Source of the DNA: Aotearoamyces nothofagi | Taxonomy: Eukaryota > Ascomycota > Leotiomycetes > Leotiales > Tympanidaceae | Direction of reading: 5' to 3' | DNA length: 64,000 nt | Assembly (NCBI GenBank): GCA_015345905.1 | Contig: JADDTR010000005.1 | Location: forward strand, 868,001 to 932,000 | Part shown: piece after piece, positions 1-11,831 of the stretch | Numbering within the stretch: position 1 is the first letter of the stretch | Layout: each line of letters opens with the position of its first letter | Notes under the pieces: model-generated | What the model saw: the letters and a program-made list of their open reading frames with translations, nothing else | Told to the model about the DNA's origin: nothing | Databases searched by the model: none | Position numbers and translations under genes: made by a program

Positions 1-1263
1 CCGAGCGAGATCGCGCCCCCCAAAGGATTCACGACTGCACCATGAAGTCCTAAGATCTACATGTACGGATTAGCATATTGCTGCATGGCTCTTTATCCAA
101 TTCAGCACTCACTTTCTCGTTCGCCTTGATCACGACTGCAAAAGCCTCGTTGAACTCCCAGATTGCCACTTGCTCCTTTGTAATGCCAGCCCGCTCCAAT
201 GCAAGAGGCACAGCCTTTGCTGGTGCAACTGGGAAGTCTGCCGGTTCTACTGCAGCATCTGCCCAACCACAGATTCTTGCCAGAACTCTTGAGCTGCTTC
301 CATACTCCTGCGCGATGGCCTTATTGCCCAGCACTAACGCGCTCGCGCCATCGTTGAATGTTGATGAGTTGGCGGCTGTGACGGTTCCAGTACCATCAAA
401 AATAAAGGCAGGTTTCAAAGATGGCACCTTCTCGGGTTTGATATCAAGATATCCTTCATCTGTGTCAATGATTTTATCACCCTTTCGTCCTGATACTGTG
501 ACAGGGGCTATCTCATCCTTGAACGCTCCAGATTTCCACGCGGCTTGCGCTCGCTCATATGATTGAATTGCATATTGATCTTGCGCCTCTCTCGTAACAT
601 TGTACTTCTTTGCAGTTTCCTCGGCACATACGCCCATGTGGAACTGGTTGTAAACATCCCATAGCCCATCCTTAATCAGCCCGTCTTCAACTTGAATGTT
701 TCCAAATGCAGGCATCGAGCTGGCCCTTGGAATATAATATGGTACTCGGCTCATATTCTCCATGCCACCTGCTATTTGTGCTTCTGCAAGACCAAGTTGG
801 ATATTCTGGGCCGCGAAAACCACTGCTTTGAGGCCAGAGGCACAGACCTTGTTGATTGTAACGGTTTCTACACTTGATGGGAGCCCTGCAAAAATCGCAG
901 CCTGGCGTGTGGGAGCCTGGCCAACGCCACCTTGGAGAACATTGCCCATATAGACGTCTGTGATCTTCTCGACCGGCACTTTCGACTTCTCGAGGGCGGA
1001 CTTGATTGCCACAGCGCTAAGCTTGGGAGCGGGAACAGTAACAAATGATCCATTGAACTATGTAATATTAGTAGGCGAAAAAGGTGTTTAATTGGCCTCG
1101 TTACCTTAGCCGTTGGCGTCCTTGATGCGCTTATAATATAAGCATCTTGGATCTCTTTCCTCGCCAGAGCAGTGGCACTAAAGTGTCTTACGACTTGAGC
1201 CAGTCGTTGGGTAGGATGAGAAGAGGCTCCTTTAAAGGGGGACGTGGCAAGTCGTAATGACAT
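1..1263 (-). CDS. ERG10: Acetyl-CoA C-acetyltransferase (thiolase), mitochondrial type; 3' end cut by window edge
   Basis: Condenses two acetyl-CoA to acetoacetyl-CoA, or the reverse. Exons on the minus strand are 1105..1263, 113..1057 and 1..56, with introns 1058..1104 and 57..112. Both introns have GT/AG ends, and joining them restores thiolase sequence (PTAK/FNGSF and NEK/ILGL). The catalytic Cys is about residue 125 in NKVCASGLK, and the NEAF motif follows. The final His and Cys motifs (GHP, CxGxG) lie beyond the window. The first ~35 residues are rich in Arg, Ser and Ala without acidic residues ([12 protein letters not shown]...), which looks like a mitochondrial presequence and points to the mitochondrial isoform rather than the cytosolic sterol-pathway one. 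It is divergent from RAD6. Family call is very safe; compartment is inferred. Confidence 0.93.
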
Positions 1264-1868
1264 GACGGAAAATAAGGGAATTTGGGTATAATCGCTTCAG
1301 AAGAAAAATGGGGAAGAGAGGGAGGAAAGACATGACGGCGGGAATGCGAGATGAATGGCTGCCATTGCTACAGCAGTCGAGCCGGTCAGCATCGGGCGCC
1401 TCGGTTACTTCTCCAAAACGCGGGGCCTAGTGGCGCCTACACCGCCTGGCACTTGGCACACACGGTACTCACACGTCTTGGCAATTACCACGTGAGAGCA
1501 TGCTTGCTGTGTGGCCGCAATCTATATTGATAGTTTGCTAGAAAAGAAGTTTTTTTTTTTTTGGGAAACAGATGTAGAAATAAAAGTCGAGGATATAAAC
1601 CTGCTTAAAATTATTTCCCTGAGCATTCAGAAGATATGACTAATGTCAAGTTTTCGGTCTAAGCCAAGAGCAAATTTAAATATATGAATCGCATTGAAGC
1701 GAGGCCGTTGCGCTCCGTAATCGCGTAAAGCATCAACGACTGTGCTATCGCTCAGCATTTCACAACCAGCCCAGGCTATTGATCAGATCTTAACCGCAAC
1801 ATATCACTGACCCTTAATCCAACCTAATCGTTTCTGTAAATACTTCTGATAGCCAAGAGCCCGTCATC
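1264..1868. other. Divergent intergenic region, thiolase / RAD6
   Basis: Shared upstream region of two divergently transcribed genes. It holds a T-run near 1549-1561 and a CT/A-rich stretch leading to the RAD6 start. I see no coding sequence. Confidence 0.6.
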
Positions 1869-2495
1869 ATGTCTACGGCTGCTAGACGTCGTTTGATGCG
1901 GGATTTCAAGGTCAGTGGCGCGAGCGGCTTTGGCACCACCTCAGATTGATCCAAGAACTGACCGAGCTATAGCGTATGCAAACAGATCCTCCTGCTGGTG
2001 TGTCTGCATCTCCGGTAGCAGACAATGTTATGACCTGGTACGTGGTGGAATATTGATGCCATCCGCGCTCTTGCTCACCTGTTTCGTAGGAACGCTGTCA
2101 TTATTGGCCCTGCCGATACCCCATTCGAAGATGGTACTTTCCGACTCGTCATGCACTTCGAAGAGCAATATCCGAACAAGCCACCGCTTGTGAAGTTCAT
2201 CAGCCAGATGTTTCATCCAAATGTGTACGCCACCGGCGAATTGTGCCTAGATATCCTGCAGAATCGATGGAGCCCCACGTACGATGTTGCTGCTGTCCTG
2301 ACAAGCATCCAAAGGTAAGTCGTTCATGGTATAATCCTATGCGCTGTACACAGTGCTAACTTGATGTTTAGTCTTCTAAATGATCCAAATACCGGCTCCC
2401 CTGCCAATGTCGAAGCCTCCAATCTCTACAAAGACAATAAGAGAGAGTACACCAAGAGAGTCAGGGAAACAGTGGAGAAGAGCTGGGAAGATTGA
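1869..2495 (+). CDS. RAD6: Ubiquitin-conjugating enzyme E2 Rad6/Ubc2
   Basis: E2 that works with Rad18 (PCNA mono-ubiquitination) and Bre1 (histone H2B mono-ubiquitination). Exons are 1869..1910, 1973..2037, 2090..2314 and 2372..2495; together they give 151 residues, the usual length in filamentous fungi. The protein starts [17 protein letters not shown], has the HPN motif at 78-80 and the catalytic Cys88 in TGELCLDIL, and ends in KSWED without the long acidic tail of budding yeast Rad6. Every splice junction falls at a place that restores the known Rad6 sequence, for example TG/G for the conserved Trp in MTWNAVI. The call is essentially certain. It is divergent from the thiolase gene and followed by kinesin on the same strand. 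Confidence 0.98.
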
Positions 2496-3302
2496 GGTTA
2501 AATTATAGCCACGGCGTTGAGGGAACATCTTGCACATTCATCATGCGAACTTCATCCTAGGTTCTGGCGTACAAGGAACTTCAATATTGTTCATTAGCGA
2601 TTGTTTTTGGGGTAGTTTTAGAAGCTTCAGCAGAATCCTGAGCATTTATGAATGGTCGCAGCCTAAGAATGCTGTGAGATGTTGCTGGTGATCTTGCGCT
2701 TGTAAGATGCAAAATGCAAATACCCCAACGTGGTGTCCGATGAGGTATGCTGTCAACACTAAATTCGAGGTACGTGCAGCACACATCTGGGCATTGATGA
2801 CATGTTCGTAGACTAGAAGGTTCTCTACTCCCTTTACGGCTAAAGGCTTCTATGCGGTTGTGAGTACTTTTCTACATCGATTGTTCTTTAGTTCAAAGTT
2901 TTTCTCGCAAGAAGGGTACTATGGCTGCATGATTGACGTTGGTGGGGTGCTTCAAGATATGTTAGTGCCTCTAATTTCAGGCTGCGAATGTGTTGAAACG
3001 AATCCGGTATTGCGCCTCATACTAGAATACAAGTTAACCTGATATGTCTCTATAAACATAATATTCTCAATATCATTGTCAAAGTTTCATATTTCAGCTG
3101 CTCTTCCATGTTAAATTAATAGTACTGTGTGAAGAAAAGAGTACTCTCGCTTCCAGGCACCATCACCAAAACGCGACAACCGCGACCCAAAGCACACCAA
3201 GTCAACACAACTCCTTATCGCCCCAAACCGAGGCGCAACACCACCACCGTGCTCTGTAGATATCCTGTACATATGAGGAGCTCACAATAGCACGAGAAAA
3301 TC
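2496..3302. other. Intergenic, RAD6 3' side to kinesin promoter
   Basis: About 0.8 kb with no gene-like reading frame. The right part (about 3150-3300) is C/A-rich, as expected for a fungal 5' untranslated region. Confidence 0.55.
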
Positions 3303-6261
3303 ATGGCGTAAGTGCAATCAGCGTTGGCAAGAGGTCCTATTCACTAACACGTATGAAGGTCGAGCAATAGCATCAAAGTCGTTCTGCGGTTTCGACCGCA
3401 GAACCGGAGCGAAATCGAGCTTGGAGGACAGCCCGTAGTTTCGTTCGAATCAGATGATACATGTAATCTTGATGTACGTTAACTGGTCTAGAGGCATCAC
3501 CAAGCCGAGCACTAACATATAATAATAGTCCAAGGAGGCCGCGGGCTCCTTCACTTTCGATCGTGTGTTTGATATGACCTCAAAACAGTCCGATATTTTT
3601 GACTACTCAATCAAGCCTACTGTTGACGACATTCTCAATGGTTACAATGGCACAGTCTTCGCATACGGTCAGACAGGTGCAGGGAAGTCTTATACTATGA
3701 TGGGGACAGATATCGACAACGATGAAGGGCGAGGTGTAATACCTCGAATAGTAGAGCAAATATTTGCCAGCATCTTGTCTAGTCCCGGCAGCATCGAGTA
3801 TACGGTCAGGGTCAGCTATATGGAAATTTATATGGAACGGATTCGAGATTTGCTCGCTCCACAGAACGACAATCTTCCCATTCACGAAGAGAAAAATCGG
3901 GGCGTCTATGTCAAGGGTTTATTAGAGATATATGTTTCAAGCGTGCAAGAGGTGTATGAAGTCATGAGAAGAGGTGGAAATTCCAGAGCTGTCGCCGCAA
4001 CGAACATGAATCAGGAATCTTCGCGGTCTCATTCCATTTTTGTTATCACTATTACACAAAAGAACGTCGAAACTGGATCGGCAAAGAGTGGCCAACTCTT
4101 CTTAGTTGATTTGGCTGGCAGTGAAAAGATCGGCAAGACTGGTGCTAGCGGACAGACACTGGAGGAGGCAAAGAAAATCAACAAGAGTTTGAGCGCCTTG
4201 GGGATGGTCATCAATGCGTTAACAGACGGCAAATCGTCTCATATTCCTTATCGAGATTCGAAGCTTACGAGAATTTTGCAAGAAAGTTTGGGAGGTAATA
4301 GCAGGACAACGCTCATTATTAACTGCTCCCCAAGTAGTTATAACGATGCAGAAACGCTTAGCACACTCCGGTTTGGTATGAGAGCAAAGGCGATCAAGAA
4401 CAAAGCCAAGATTAACGCAGAGCTCAGTCCTGCCGAACTCAAAATGCTACTCAAGAAGGCTCAATCGCAAGTCACCACATTTGAGAGTTACGTACAGACA
4501 TTGGAAGGCGAAGTCCAACAATGGCGTAGTGGCGAAGCGGTACCACGTGAGAAGTGGGCACCACCGCTAGCAGCAGACGGAGTAACTGGCACAAAGGCTC
4601 CAGCACGGACACCACGACCTTCGACGCCATCTATGCTACAAACAGAAAGCCGTGCAGAGACGCCTGCGATATCTGAACGCTCTGGAACTCCAAGTTTACC
4701 TCTTGATAAGGACGAACGAGAAGAGTTCTTGCGGCGCGAGAATGAGTTACAAGATCAAATTGCAGACAAGGAGAGCCAAATCGCGGCAGTAGAAAAGAAC
4801 TTCCGTGAAGCAAAAGAAGAACTTACCTATCTCAAGGACCATGATAGCAAGACAAGTCGAGACAATGAGAAACTGACATCTGAAGTCAATGACTTTAAGA
4901 TGCAGCTTGAGCGGTTGTCTTTCGAAAATAAGGAGGCGCAGATCACGATGGATGGTTTCAAGGAGGCAAATTTAGAATTGACCACAGAGCTTGACGAGGT
5001 CAAACAGCAACTTATGGATCTCAAAATGAGTGCTAAGGAGACAAGTGCAGTCCTAGATGAGAAAGAGAAGAAGAAGGCAGAAAAGATGGCACAAATGATG
5101 GCTGGTTTTGACCTTGGCGGAGAGGTATTCAGCGATAATGAGAGAAACATCCAGAATGCTATTGAGCAAGTCGACGCATTGCACGTGCAGAGTTCAGCCG
5201 GTGAAGCTATTCCACCTCAAGAACTGGAAGATCTCAAGACGAAACTTGTTGAGACTCAAGGTATTGTCCGGCAGGCCGAACTATCCCTTTACGCCGCGCC
5301 TTTGAATGATACGGTTGCCAGGAGACGCGAAGAATTAGAGCAGCGCCTAGAAGCCGTCGAACGCGATTACGAAGAATTGTTGGAGCGCAACTTGAGCGAA
5401 GCCGATATAGCCGATGTTAAGAATAGGTTGGAAAAAGCTTATACCAACAAGAAAGACGTTCAAATTGAGATTGTTGAAGATCTTAAGCAGGATATCGCTG
5501 CAAAGTCCGCGGAAAATGCTCGACTCAAAGCATTGAGTGAGGATCTACAGCGAAAGTTAAAGTCTGGCGGTGCGGCAAACGGCAGTGCAGGTGGTATGGC
5601 GAATGGCAAGACTGTTCAACAGCAAATCGCCGAATTTGACGTCATGAAGAAAAGTTTAATGAGAGATCTACAAAACCGCTGCGAGCGAGTTGTCGAACTT
5701 GAAATCTCACTAGACGAGACGAGAGAACAGTACAACAATGTCTTACGATCTTCAAATAACCGCGCTCAACAGAAGAAAATGGCGTTCTTGGAACGAAATT
5801 TGGAACAGCTTACACATGTGCAGAGACAGTTAGTCGAGCAAAATGGAAGCTTGAAGAAGGAGGTAGCAATTGCAGAAAGAAAACTGATTGCTCGCAATGA
5901 ACGGATTCAAAGCCTCGAAAGTTTATTGCAGGATTCACAGGAGAAGTTAACCGCGGCAAATCATAGGTACGTTACCCGTCCAGTCTTCCCCTTTTTATTT
6001 TGCTAATTATCCCTTAGGTTTGAAGCACAACTGCAAGCCGTTAAGGAGCGTCTTGAAGCAGCTAAGATTGGTAGTACGCGAGGCCTCAACTCACCAGGCA
6101 TTGCATCTGGTGGGTTTAGCTTCGGTGGAGCAGGGAGTCGAATAGCTAAGCCGTTAAGAGGGGGTGGGGGCGAGGCACCTACTCCTACCATATCAGGGTT
6201 ACAGAACGAAGCCTCCGGGACAAGTAAGAGGGGTTCGTGGTTCTTTTCGGGTCAGAAGTAG
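3303..6261 (+). CDS. Kinesin-1 heavy chain (conventional kinesin)
   Basis: Plus-end-directed microtubule motor that carries vesicles and organelles along hyphae. Exons are 3303..3307, 3359..3473, 3529..5966 and 6018..6261, giving 933 residues. The first coding exon is only five bases (ATGGC), and splicing gives MASSNSIKVVLRFRPQNR. The motor domain has the P-loop GQTGAGKS at 87-94, switch I NQESSRSHS and switch II LVDLAGSEK. The neck and stalk are long coiled coils rich in Glu, Lys and Leu, with a Pro/Thr-rich linker near residues 360-400. The tail keeps the strongly conserved fungal block around KMAFLERNLEQL and the autoinhibitory IAK motif in GSRIAKPLRGG near the C-terminus. Fungal kinesin-1 works without light chains. 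Very close to Neurospora NKIN by recall. Confidence 0.97.
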
Positions 6262-6695
6262 ATAGTACGACATAGATGAGACATGTATACCCACGTTTTT
6301 ATCAGGATATGGGGACCGTTGATCAGCATAGAGTCTAAAGGTTACCTAGTAGTCAGGCGCAGATGCAACACATTCTCAACTTCCCCTTTATGCTTTCCTG
6401 TAATTTTGCCTATAATTATGGTCGTCAGAAACGGCTTGCAATCTACATGAACCTACATTATTTTAAAAGGGGTCAATTGGTATGCTCGTACACACAATAC
6501 TAACCTTAGGCATGAATTTCACATGAGAGCGTTGCAAATTAGTGACATCATTGCACGAGTTGCCAAGTACGAATTCATAACTCCTGGCCTTATCCATACT
6601 CGTAGCTTTACCTTTTGGATCTTGTCATTTGCTTCCATTTGACAAACGGAGTAACAGTTAATAGATATCCTCGTTTGAAAAAAGAAAACCCCAAG
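6262..6695. other. Intergenic, kinesin to NTF2-like gene
   Basis: No gene seen. It carries the 3' region of kinesin and the promoter of the next gene. Confidence 0.5.
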
Positions 6696-7528
6696 ATGGA
6701 ACATCCAGGTAAGCAAAGTCTCCTCCAATTCCCAGTAAGAAGCACGGCGGAAGCATTCAATGTACAGCTGAGATTACAGAGTTTGCCAAGGGAACTCTTT
6801 TGTATTTATGCGGATTTCAACTTGCGTATTGCTATTGCGTAATTGTTAAATTATTAAATGCCAAATTCTAATACATCTATTGCACATAGTCAAAGAAATC
6901 CCGGACGTCATCCATAGGCTAGCGGAAGGCTCACCGGCCGAACAAAAGAAGGCTCTCGAGACATATTTCACACCCAACGCATCTTTCCAACACCCTTTCT
7001 GTCGTGTGTCCAGCTTTGAAAATTTCAAAATTCCGTTCTTCGGAGAGATAAACTCGCGATGGGTCGTCTGGATGGTTTATCGGTGGTATAAGATTCTGAG
7101 TCCAAAGATTGCCCTGGATGTGCACTCTGTTGGTACGTGATCTTCTAATCTTTAGCTTTCTAGGCCTCTTATTGCCAATATCTAACCGTCTACCAATAGT
7201 ATATGACCAAAAGCAGCAAATCCTCTATGTCTCCCTCTCTCAGCTCTTCCATATCTTCTTCGTACCCTTCTACAAATCCAACGTCTCGCTCGTCAGCGTA
7301 CTTCATCTATCCCATGACAAAGGCGCAAGCAAATACTACATTACAGGCCAGCAGGACTTGTATCAGTTCAATGAGTTTGTTAAGTTCGTCTGGCCTGGTG
7401 GAGCGACAATTCTTTGGGCATGGCAATGGTTTGCCACCTTTCTCTGTATTGTAGGAGGGGTATTGCTGTCGCCGATAACGTGGGCTGAAGAGAAATACGC
7501 GGAGACTCGAAGGGCGAAGGTTCAATAG
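6696..7528 (+). CDS. Small SigF/NTF2-like domain membrane-associated protein
   Basis: Exons are 6696..6708, 6890..7132 and 7200..7528, giving 194 residues. The first coding exon is only 13 bases; joining across the 181-bp intron gives MEHPVKEIPDVIH, which continues in frame. The N-terminal half (FTPNASFQHPFCRV, then a Trp/Tyr-rich stretch) resembles the SnoaL/NTF2-like fold found in small fungal proteins labelled 'SigF-like NTF2-like'. The C-terminal quarter has a hydrophobic helix (GGATILWAWQWFATFLCIVG, continuing into VLLSP) that probably anchors it to a membrane, followed by a short charged tail. Molecular function is unknown. The gene model is well supported by phase; the family name is from memory. 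Confidence 0.8.
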
Positions 7529-8268
7529 GTAGGTCGTGAGGTTCTGATAGAGGTCGCCTTAAGCAGCTTCTGCTGCCGATTGTGGAAAGATACGCTGCGC
7601 ATGGCGTCTGTATGATATCATAATGGATGGCGACTCTTTCCTACCATATCTTATATTTACCGAGTTCATATATTAGGAGGGTACCCATATTAGAATGTCA
7701 CTACCTGAGGCTGGTCTGAATCAGTTCGAACCCAGTAAAAATCGCAATTGAGTTGAGTCTAGCCACCACGAAACAAGGTGACACAGACATGATCTCTTTT
7801 ATGGCTGTTGCGACTTTTATGACTTTTTGCGATTTTGTGATAGATATATACTCTGTCACTTGTAGGCTTGTAGTGATTACGACTCTTGAAACCCTAGTTG
7901 CTGTTACGCTCCACTGCTCCGCCTGACTGTTTGATATAGGATTCATTCCAGTCGGTTATGCTGACGTCCAAGGCATTACGCGCTCCACTTTAATTCCCCG
8001 TTTCGCCACCTGCTGGCATTTATGATTGGTACTGGTGCTAATACACAGCCTGTAAGCAACGAGGCAGTGCCTCCTCCACTGAGCCTCGTCACCACCTGGG
8101 TACCTACATCAGGTCACCTCATCCATCCCTTACACCCCCGATTCCCACGACTCCAACCTTTCTTCATCTTCTTCTATTATCGAGGCCTATAAACCATTCA
8201 CGACTTTCGATTTCATAAAGAGCCGTTCTGACTGCTAGGCATCGTCGAAACTGCCTCCGACCGCAATC
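7529..8268. other. Intergenic, upstream of membrane protein gene
   Basis: About 0.7 kb with no supported gene. The part from about 8100 to 8230 is C/T-rich, typical of a fungal promoter and 5' leader. Confidence 0.5.
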
Positions 8269-9488
8269 ATGGAACACATTGTCGGTCACCTCGTTCGTCG
8301 AGGTATGGACGCTCATGACGCCTATCGCACTGCGACTCCCGATGGCGAGAATCAAGTCCAAATCCCACCTTTTGGCATTTTCCTTCTCGCTTTCACTACC
8401 ATTGTCTTTATTTTTGGGAGGACATCTGTTAGTTCAAGCCCTCCCTCACGTCTACTGAACGAACTAGGCTGATATCTGACAAACAGATCGAATACTCGTA
8501 CCATCAACTTGTTGGTGCTCTGACGATGGTCGAATCACCAACTGGCGTCCTCTTCGAAGCCGTGCCTCGAAATGAAGACCCTGATGCGCCGCTGGATGAG
8601 AAGAAGTCTGCGGAAACTCAGGCCCCAGTTGACCTCGAACTCGTACTAGTCAAGCAAGCACCCATTACCTCCAGCATCTGCAAGACACTTCAGCACCTTC
8701 GTTCCCACGGTGGACGCCTAGCAGGCTTCCGTGGGTTCTCCGTGTTCGTTGTCCACGCGATCCTCTACTCCCGTTTAAGTTTATTCTTCTCTTCCTTCGC
8801 CATGATTCCAAAGGGTGTCAGTGCTATAATGGCCGCTGTGATTCTTGCCCGCCTCCGTATGACTTGGACCCATATCGCTATTTCTGAAGCTAGCCCCAAA
8901 TACTGGTTCCAGCGAGTTTCCAGCATAAAACTCTGGAAGAAGGTCGCTATCCCAACAGCGATCCTCACCCTCAGCGAGCAGCTTGCTTTTAGACTACCCC
9001 TATACTTATTCCGAAGCTTTGGTCTCGACAAAATGAACAGCCATGAAGCATTTTCCGAATTGGATGCTGCAGGAACCCAGATTGTTATTGGCAAGGGCTT
9101 CATCGTCTTCTCATTGCTCGTCTTTATAACCCTCGCCATCGTCATTCCGGCGAAGGTATCTCTAACCCGTATTCAGGCATCTCTTCTGTCTGATGAGGAA
9201 GAGACTGTTGTTCCTTTTGACCGTAGCTTTGGAGGCAAGGTTGTCCCAAGTGCTGCCGGAGGTAGCGGCGTTATTGGCATGCTTGACTCGTGGAAGACCT
9301 TTGACTGGAACTCCCGTATCAGACTCTTGAAACTTTACATCAAGGTTGTAGCCATGCAGTTTGTTTTCACACTACTGTTCATCGGTGCGATCGCCACTCA
9401 GATGTCCGTCTTTGTTGGACATGAGAACGTTCACAAGCTCTTCCACAGCGGATCCACATCTTCAGAGGAAGAAATTATCAATAATTAA
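8269..9488 (+). CDS. Polytopic membrane protein of unknown function
   Basis: Exons are 8269..8427 and 8487..9488 (intron GTTAGT...CAG, 59 bp), giving 386 residues. Hydrophobic segments are seen near residues 35-52, 120-150, around 185-200, 225-245 and 340-365, so four or five membrane passes are likely. A charged, Glu/Asp-rich loop follows the first segment and an acidic Ser/Glu tail ends the protein. I recognise it as a conserved ascomycete protein sometimes labelled 'ubiquitin carrier/conjugating enzyme', but no E2 fold, HPN motif or catalytic Cys is visible and I would not repeat that name. Function unknown. Confidence 0.85.
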
Positions 9489-10868
9489 GATCAAACGCCA
9501 ATAAAAGGGCATTGGTCTCCATGTACTTTAGGAAGCACTTTATAACTCGTAAGAGATATCGCATGCGACTAGGGATGATAAATTGCAAAACTGAAAGGAA
9601 GATAGGAATTGAGGATAGGAAAGGAAGATCGCATGCGATTGGGCGGGGGGAGCCTTGTATTTTTTATATATCTCACATCAATTACATGAGTACTAAAATG
9701 CTTATTATTTAACTTTGGAATATGTTAGTTGGCTTGTTAATATACAGACCCACGCATTGCACCCAGATTCTAGAGTGTTAGCCTATTGGGAAGACTCATC
9801 GAATCTTTTGAGGGGAAGCTCTAACAATTAGCTTACACAATCGTGACAAGATAACGAGGAGTCGAGGACGTAACTTTGCTTCTACGATTAGTATTAGGCA
9901 TGGCTGGCATAAACAAAGATTAACTTGTTATGAACATATATCATCGTCAGTACGCGAAAAGCTAGGACATATATCACAGGTAGGCGTCTGGGATCACATT
10001 TGCATGGTTGGAACTGTAAAGCGGGGGTGTAGCACTAGGGCAGCGACAACATGTAATCGTCTGATTAAGCTGCGAAGTGTGGATGCAGATGAGATATCCG
10101 CAAATATATTTTTCCATCCTCCCATCCTCACTTTCTCTCCTTTTGCATCTACTCACCGTTGACTCGCCAAGCCTTTCTTCAGGGATGCATCTCCTCAACC
10201 AAGCATGGCTCTGCTCTGCCGTGTCTGCTCCTCCGCAAACCCAGCCCCGGCGAGCAAGCGACCAGTTAAGGTTGCATTGAAGAGCAGCAATCTAACACCT
10301 CTCTCCAATGGCGTCTGGGCCATCTTTCGCGACATACTGTAAGATCGCACCTCCATGTTATGGCTCAGTTTGAAAAAGGGGGATCGAGTCACAAGAACAT
10401 CTACGCCGTATATTTACAGGCCGCAAACAGATCAAAGGCACCTGTATCATATTCCATACGAGACGGTTGTTCATTTATGACCTGTCACTACTGGTCTCGT
10501 CCTGTTAGGTCCCGATGCGACTCGCCGCGCCCACAATTCAGGCACTGCTCATGACCAATTGGTCAGTGGCCGTAGCATGTCCTGCAGAGCTCGTAAGGAC
10601 GATTCTTTCTTTCAGGCTATGTAATGCTTGCCGTGGGGTATATCGGATCCATGTAGCTCTACCGCGCTCTGTCTATTTTCATCCTTTCTCCAAAGGTATT
10701 ATCCTAACTCTCCTCATTGCTTCTGCTCCCAGAAGTTCCCTCCCCTTCAACACTCTGTTATATTCGAACCCTAAAGCCTGTTATCAGAGGCGTCTCTTTG
10801 AGCCTACTGTCATTGTTCGCTCTCACTTGCTTCCTCTGCAAAAGGTAGCTTTCTAGGATTTCTTCAAT
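9489..10868. other. Gene-poor stretch
   Basis: About 1.4 kb between the membrane protein and the secreted protein. Short frames occur, such as 45 codons from 10205, but they have no family resemblance or splice support. The segment about 10650-10860 is C/T-rich and probably holds the promoter and leader of the next gene. Confidence 0.5.
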
Positions 10869-11831
10869 ATGCATCTCTACGCTTTGCTCGTACCCCTCTA
10901 CGCGACATACGCTGCTGCAATCCCGCCAGCGCTCGAATCTCGAGATGATTGTGCCAAAGGGTATACGCTCTGTGCCCCCTCTGAGGCCACTACGACTGCT
11001 ACTCCTCAGATTGGCGATTCCGCCATACAATACCTGTATGTCGATATCGTTGGCTCTTCGCTCCCAGATGGATCTTCGAAACGCGATCTTTCTGCGCGAT
11101 CAGGCGCATCACTATGCTGTGTCTCGTCACTGACCTGCAAATCAATGTCCTCTCTGAACATACCCTTCTGCTACGACCAGTTCACAACGAATTATTTCCT
11201 TCCTGACGGATCATATGGCACTGTGGTTGGAGGCTCATACACACCTTCTTCCGGTGGTTCAGTGAATCTCATTACCGGTGCATATACACTCAAGGATGGA
11301 ACTTCAGGGAACATTTACTCGGGCAATGAAGCCGCAAAGCCGAATACGGCCACAATAGCCATTCCAGCGCAATTCACAGGCTCAGGTGTTGGGTCAGCTA
11401 TCCCCGCCAGCGCGTTGGGTGCTGAAGTGACCTTAACAATCACCAGCACGCTGTCAGCGTCAACAATATCAGCTACAGTCATCCCCGCATCCACGATATC
11501 CCCCCAAATTCTAATCGGATCCACACTTGGGGGAACTACGTTGACAACGACTATCGGAGCCTCGACAGTGGTCAGTGTGGTGGGAGGTTCAATAGCACAA
11601 CCCTCTACGTTACCAGGATCCATGATACCTGCTACGACGGTCACTGCATCTATAATTCCCGCACAGACGACAGTCATTACGACAACGATTCCTGCTACGG
11701 ATTCTATTTCTAGCAGTGCGAATACAGCGACTGCTACTATGACCAAGGGTGTAGCTACTATTCAAAGAGGATCTTCTCCTTTGGCTTTTGTAATAGCTAT
11801 AGCTTTGCTTTTAACGCTATATAGTTTTTAG
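10869..11831 (+). CDS. Secreted, Ser/Thr-rich, probably GPI-anchored cell-surface protein
   Basis: A single exon of 320 residues. Residues 1-18 form a signal peptide (MHLYALLVPLYATYAAAI). Six Cys lie in the first third, at about 28, 35, 83, 84, 90 and 101 (DDCAKGYTLC, SLCCVSSLTC, PFCYDQF), followed by the motif NYFLPDGSYG and Gly/Ser/Thr-rich repeats around TTTIPA and STISAT. The last ~18 residues are hydrophobic after a small-residue region (QRGSSPLAF...), fitting a GPI-attachment signal. A dibasic SKR near 69-71 could be a Kex2 site. The likely place is the plasma membrane or cell wall. The Cys/NYFLPDGSYG module recurs in fungal surface proteins as I recall; no enzymatic domain is seen. Confidence 0.85.
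   Translation: MHLYALLVPLYATYAAAIPPALESRDDCAKGYTLCAPSEATTTATPQIGDSAIQYLYVDIVGSSLPDGSSKRDLSARSGASLCCVSSLTCKSMSSLNIPFCYDQFTTNYFLPDGSYGTVVGGSYTPSSGGSVNLITGAYTLKDGTSGNIYSGNEAAKPNTATIAIPAQFTGSGVGSAIPASALGAEVTLTITSTLSASTISATVIPASTISPQILIGSTLGGTTLTTTIGASTVVSVVGGSIAQPSTLPGSMIPATTVTASIIPAQTTVITTTIPATDSISSSANTATATMTKGVATIQRGSSPLAFVIAIALLLTLYSF

Noticed and set aside
8269-9488. Ubiquitin-conjugating enzyme label for the membrane protein
   Set aside because: No UBC fold, HPN tripeptide or active-site Cys; the protein is polytopic.
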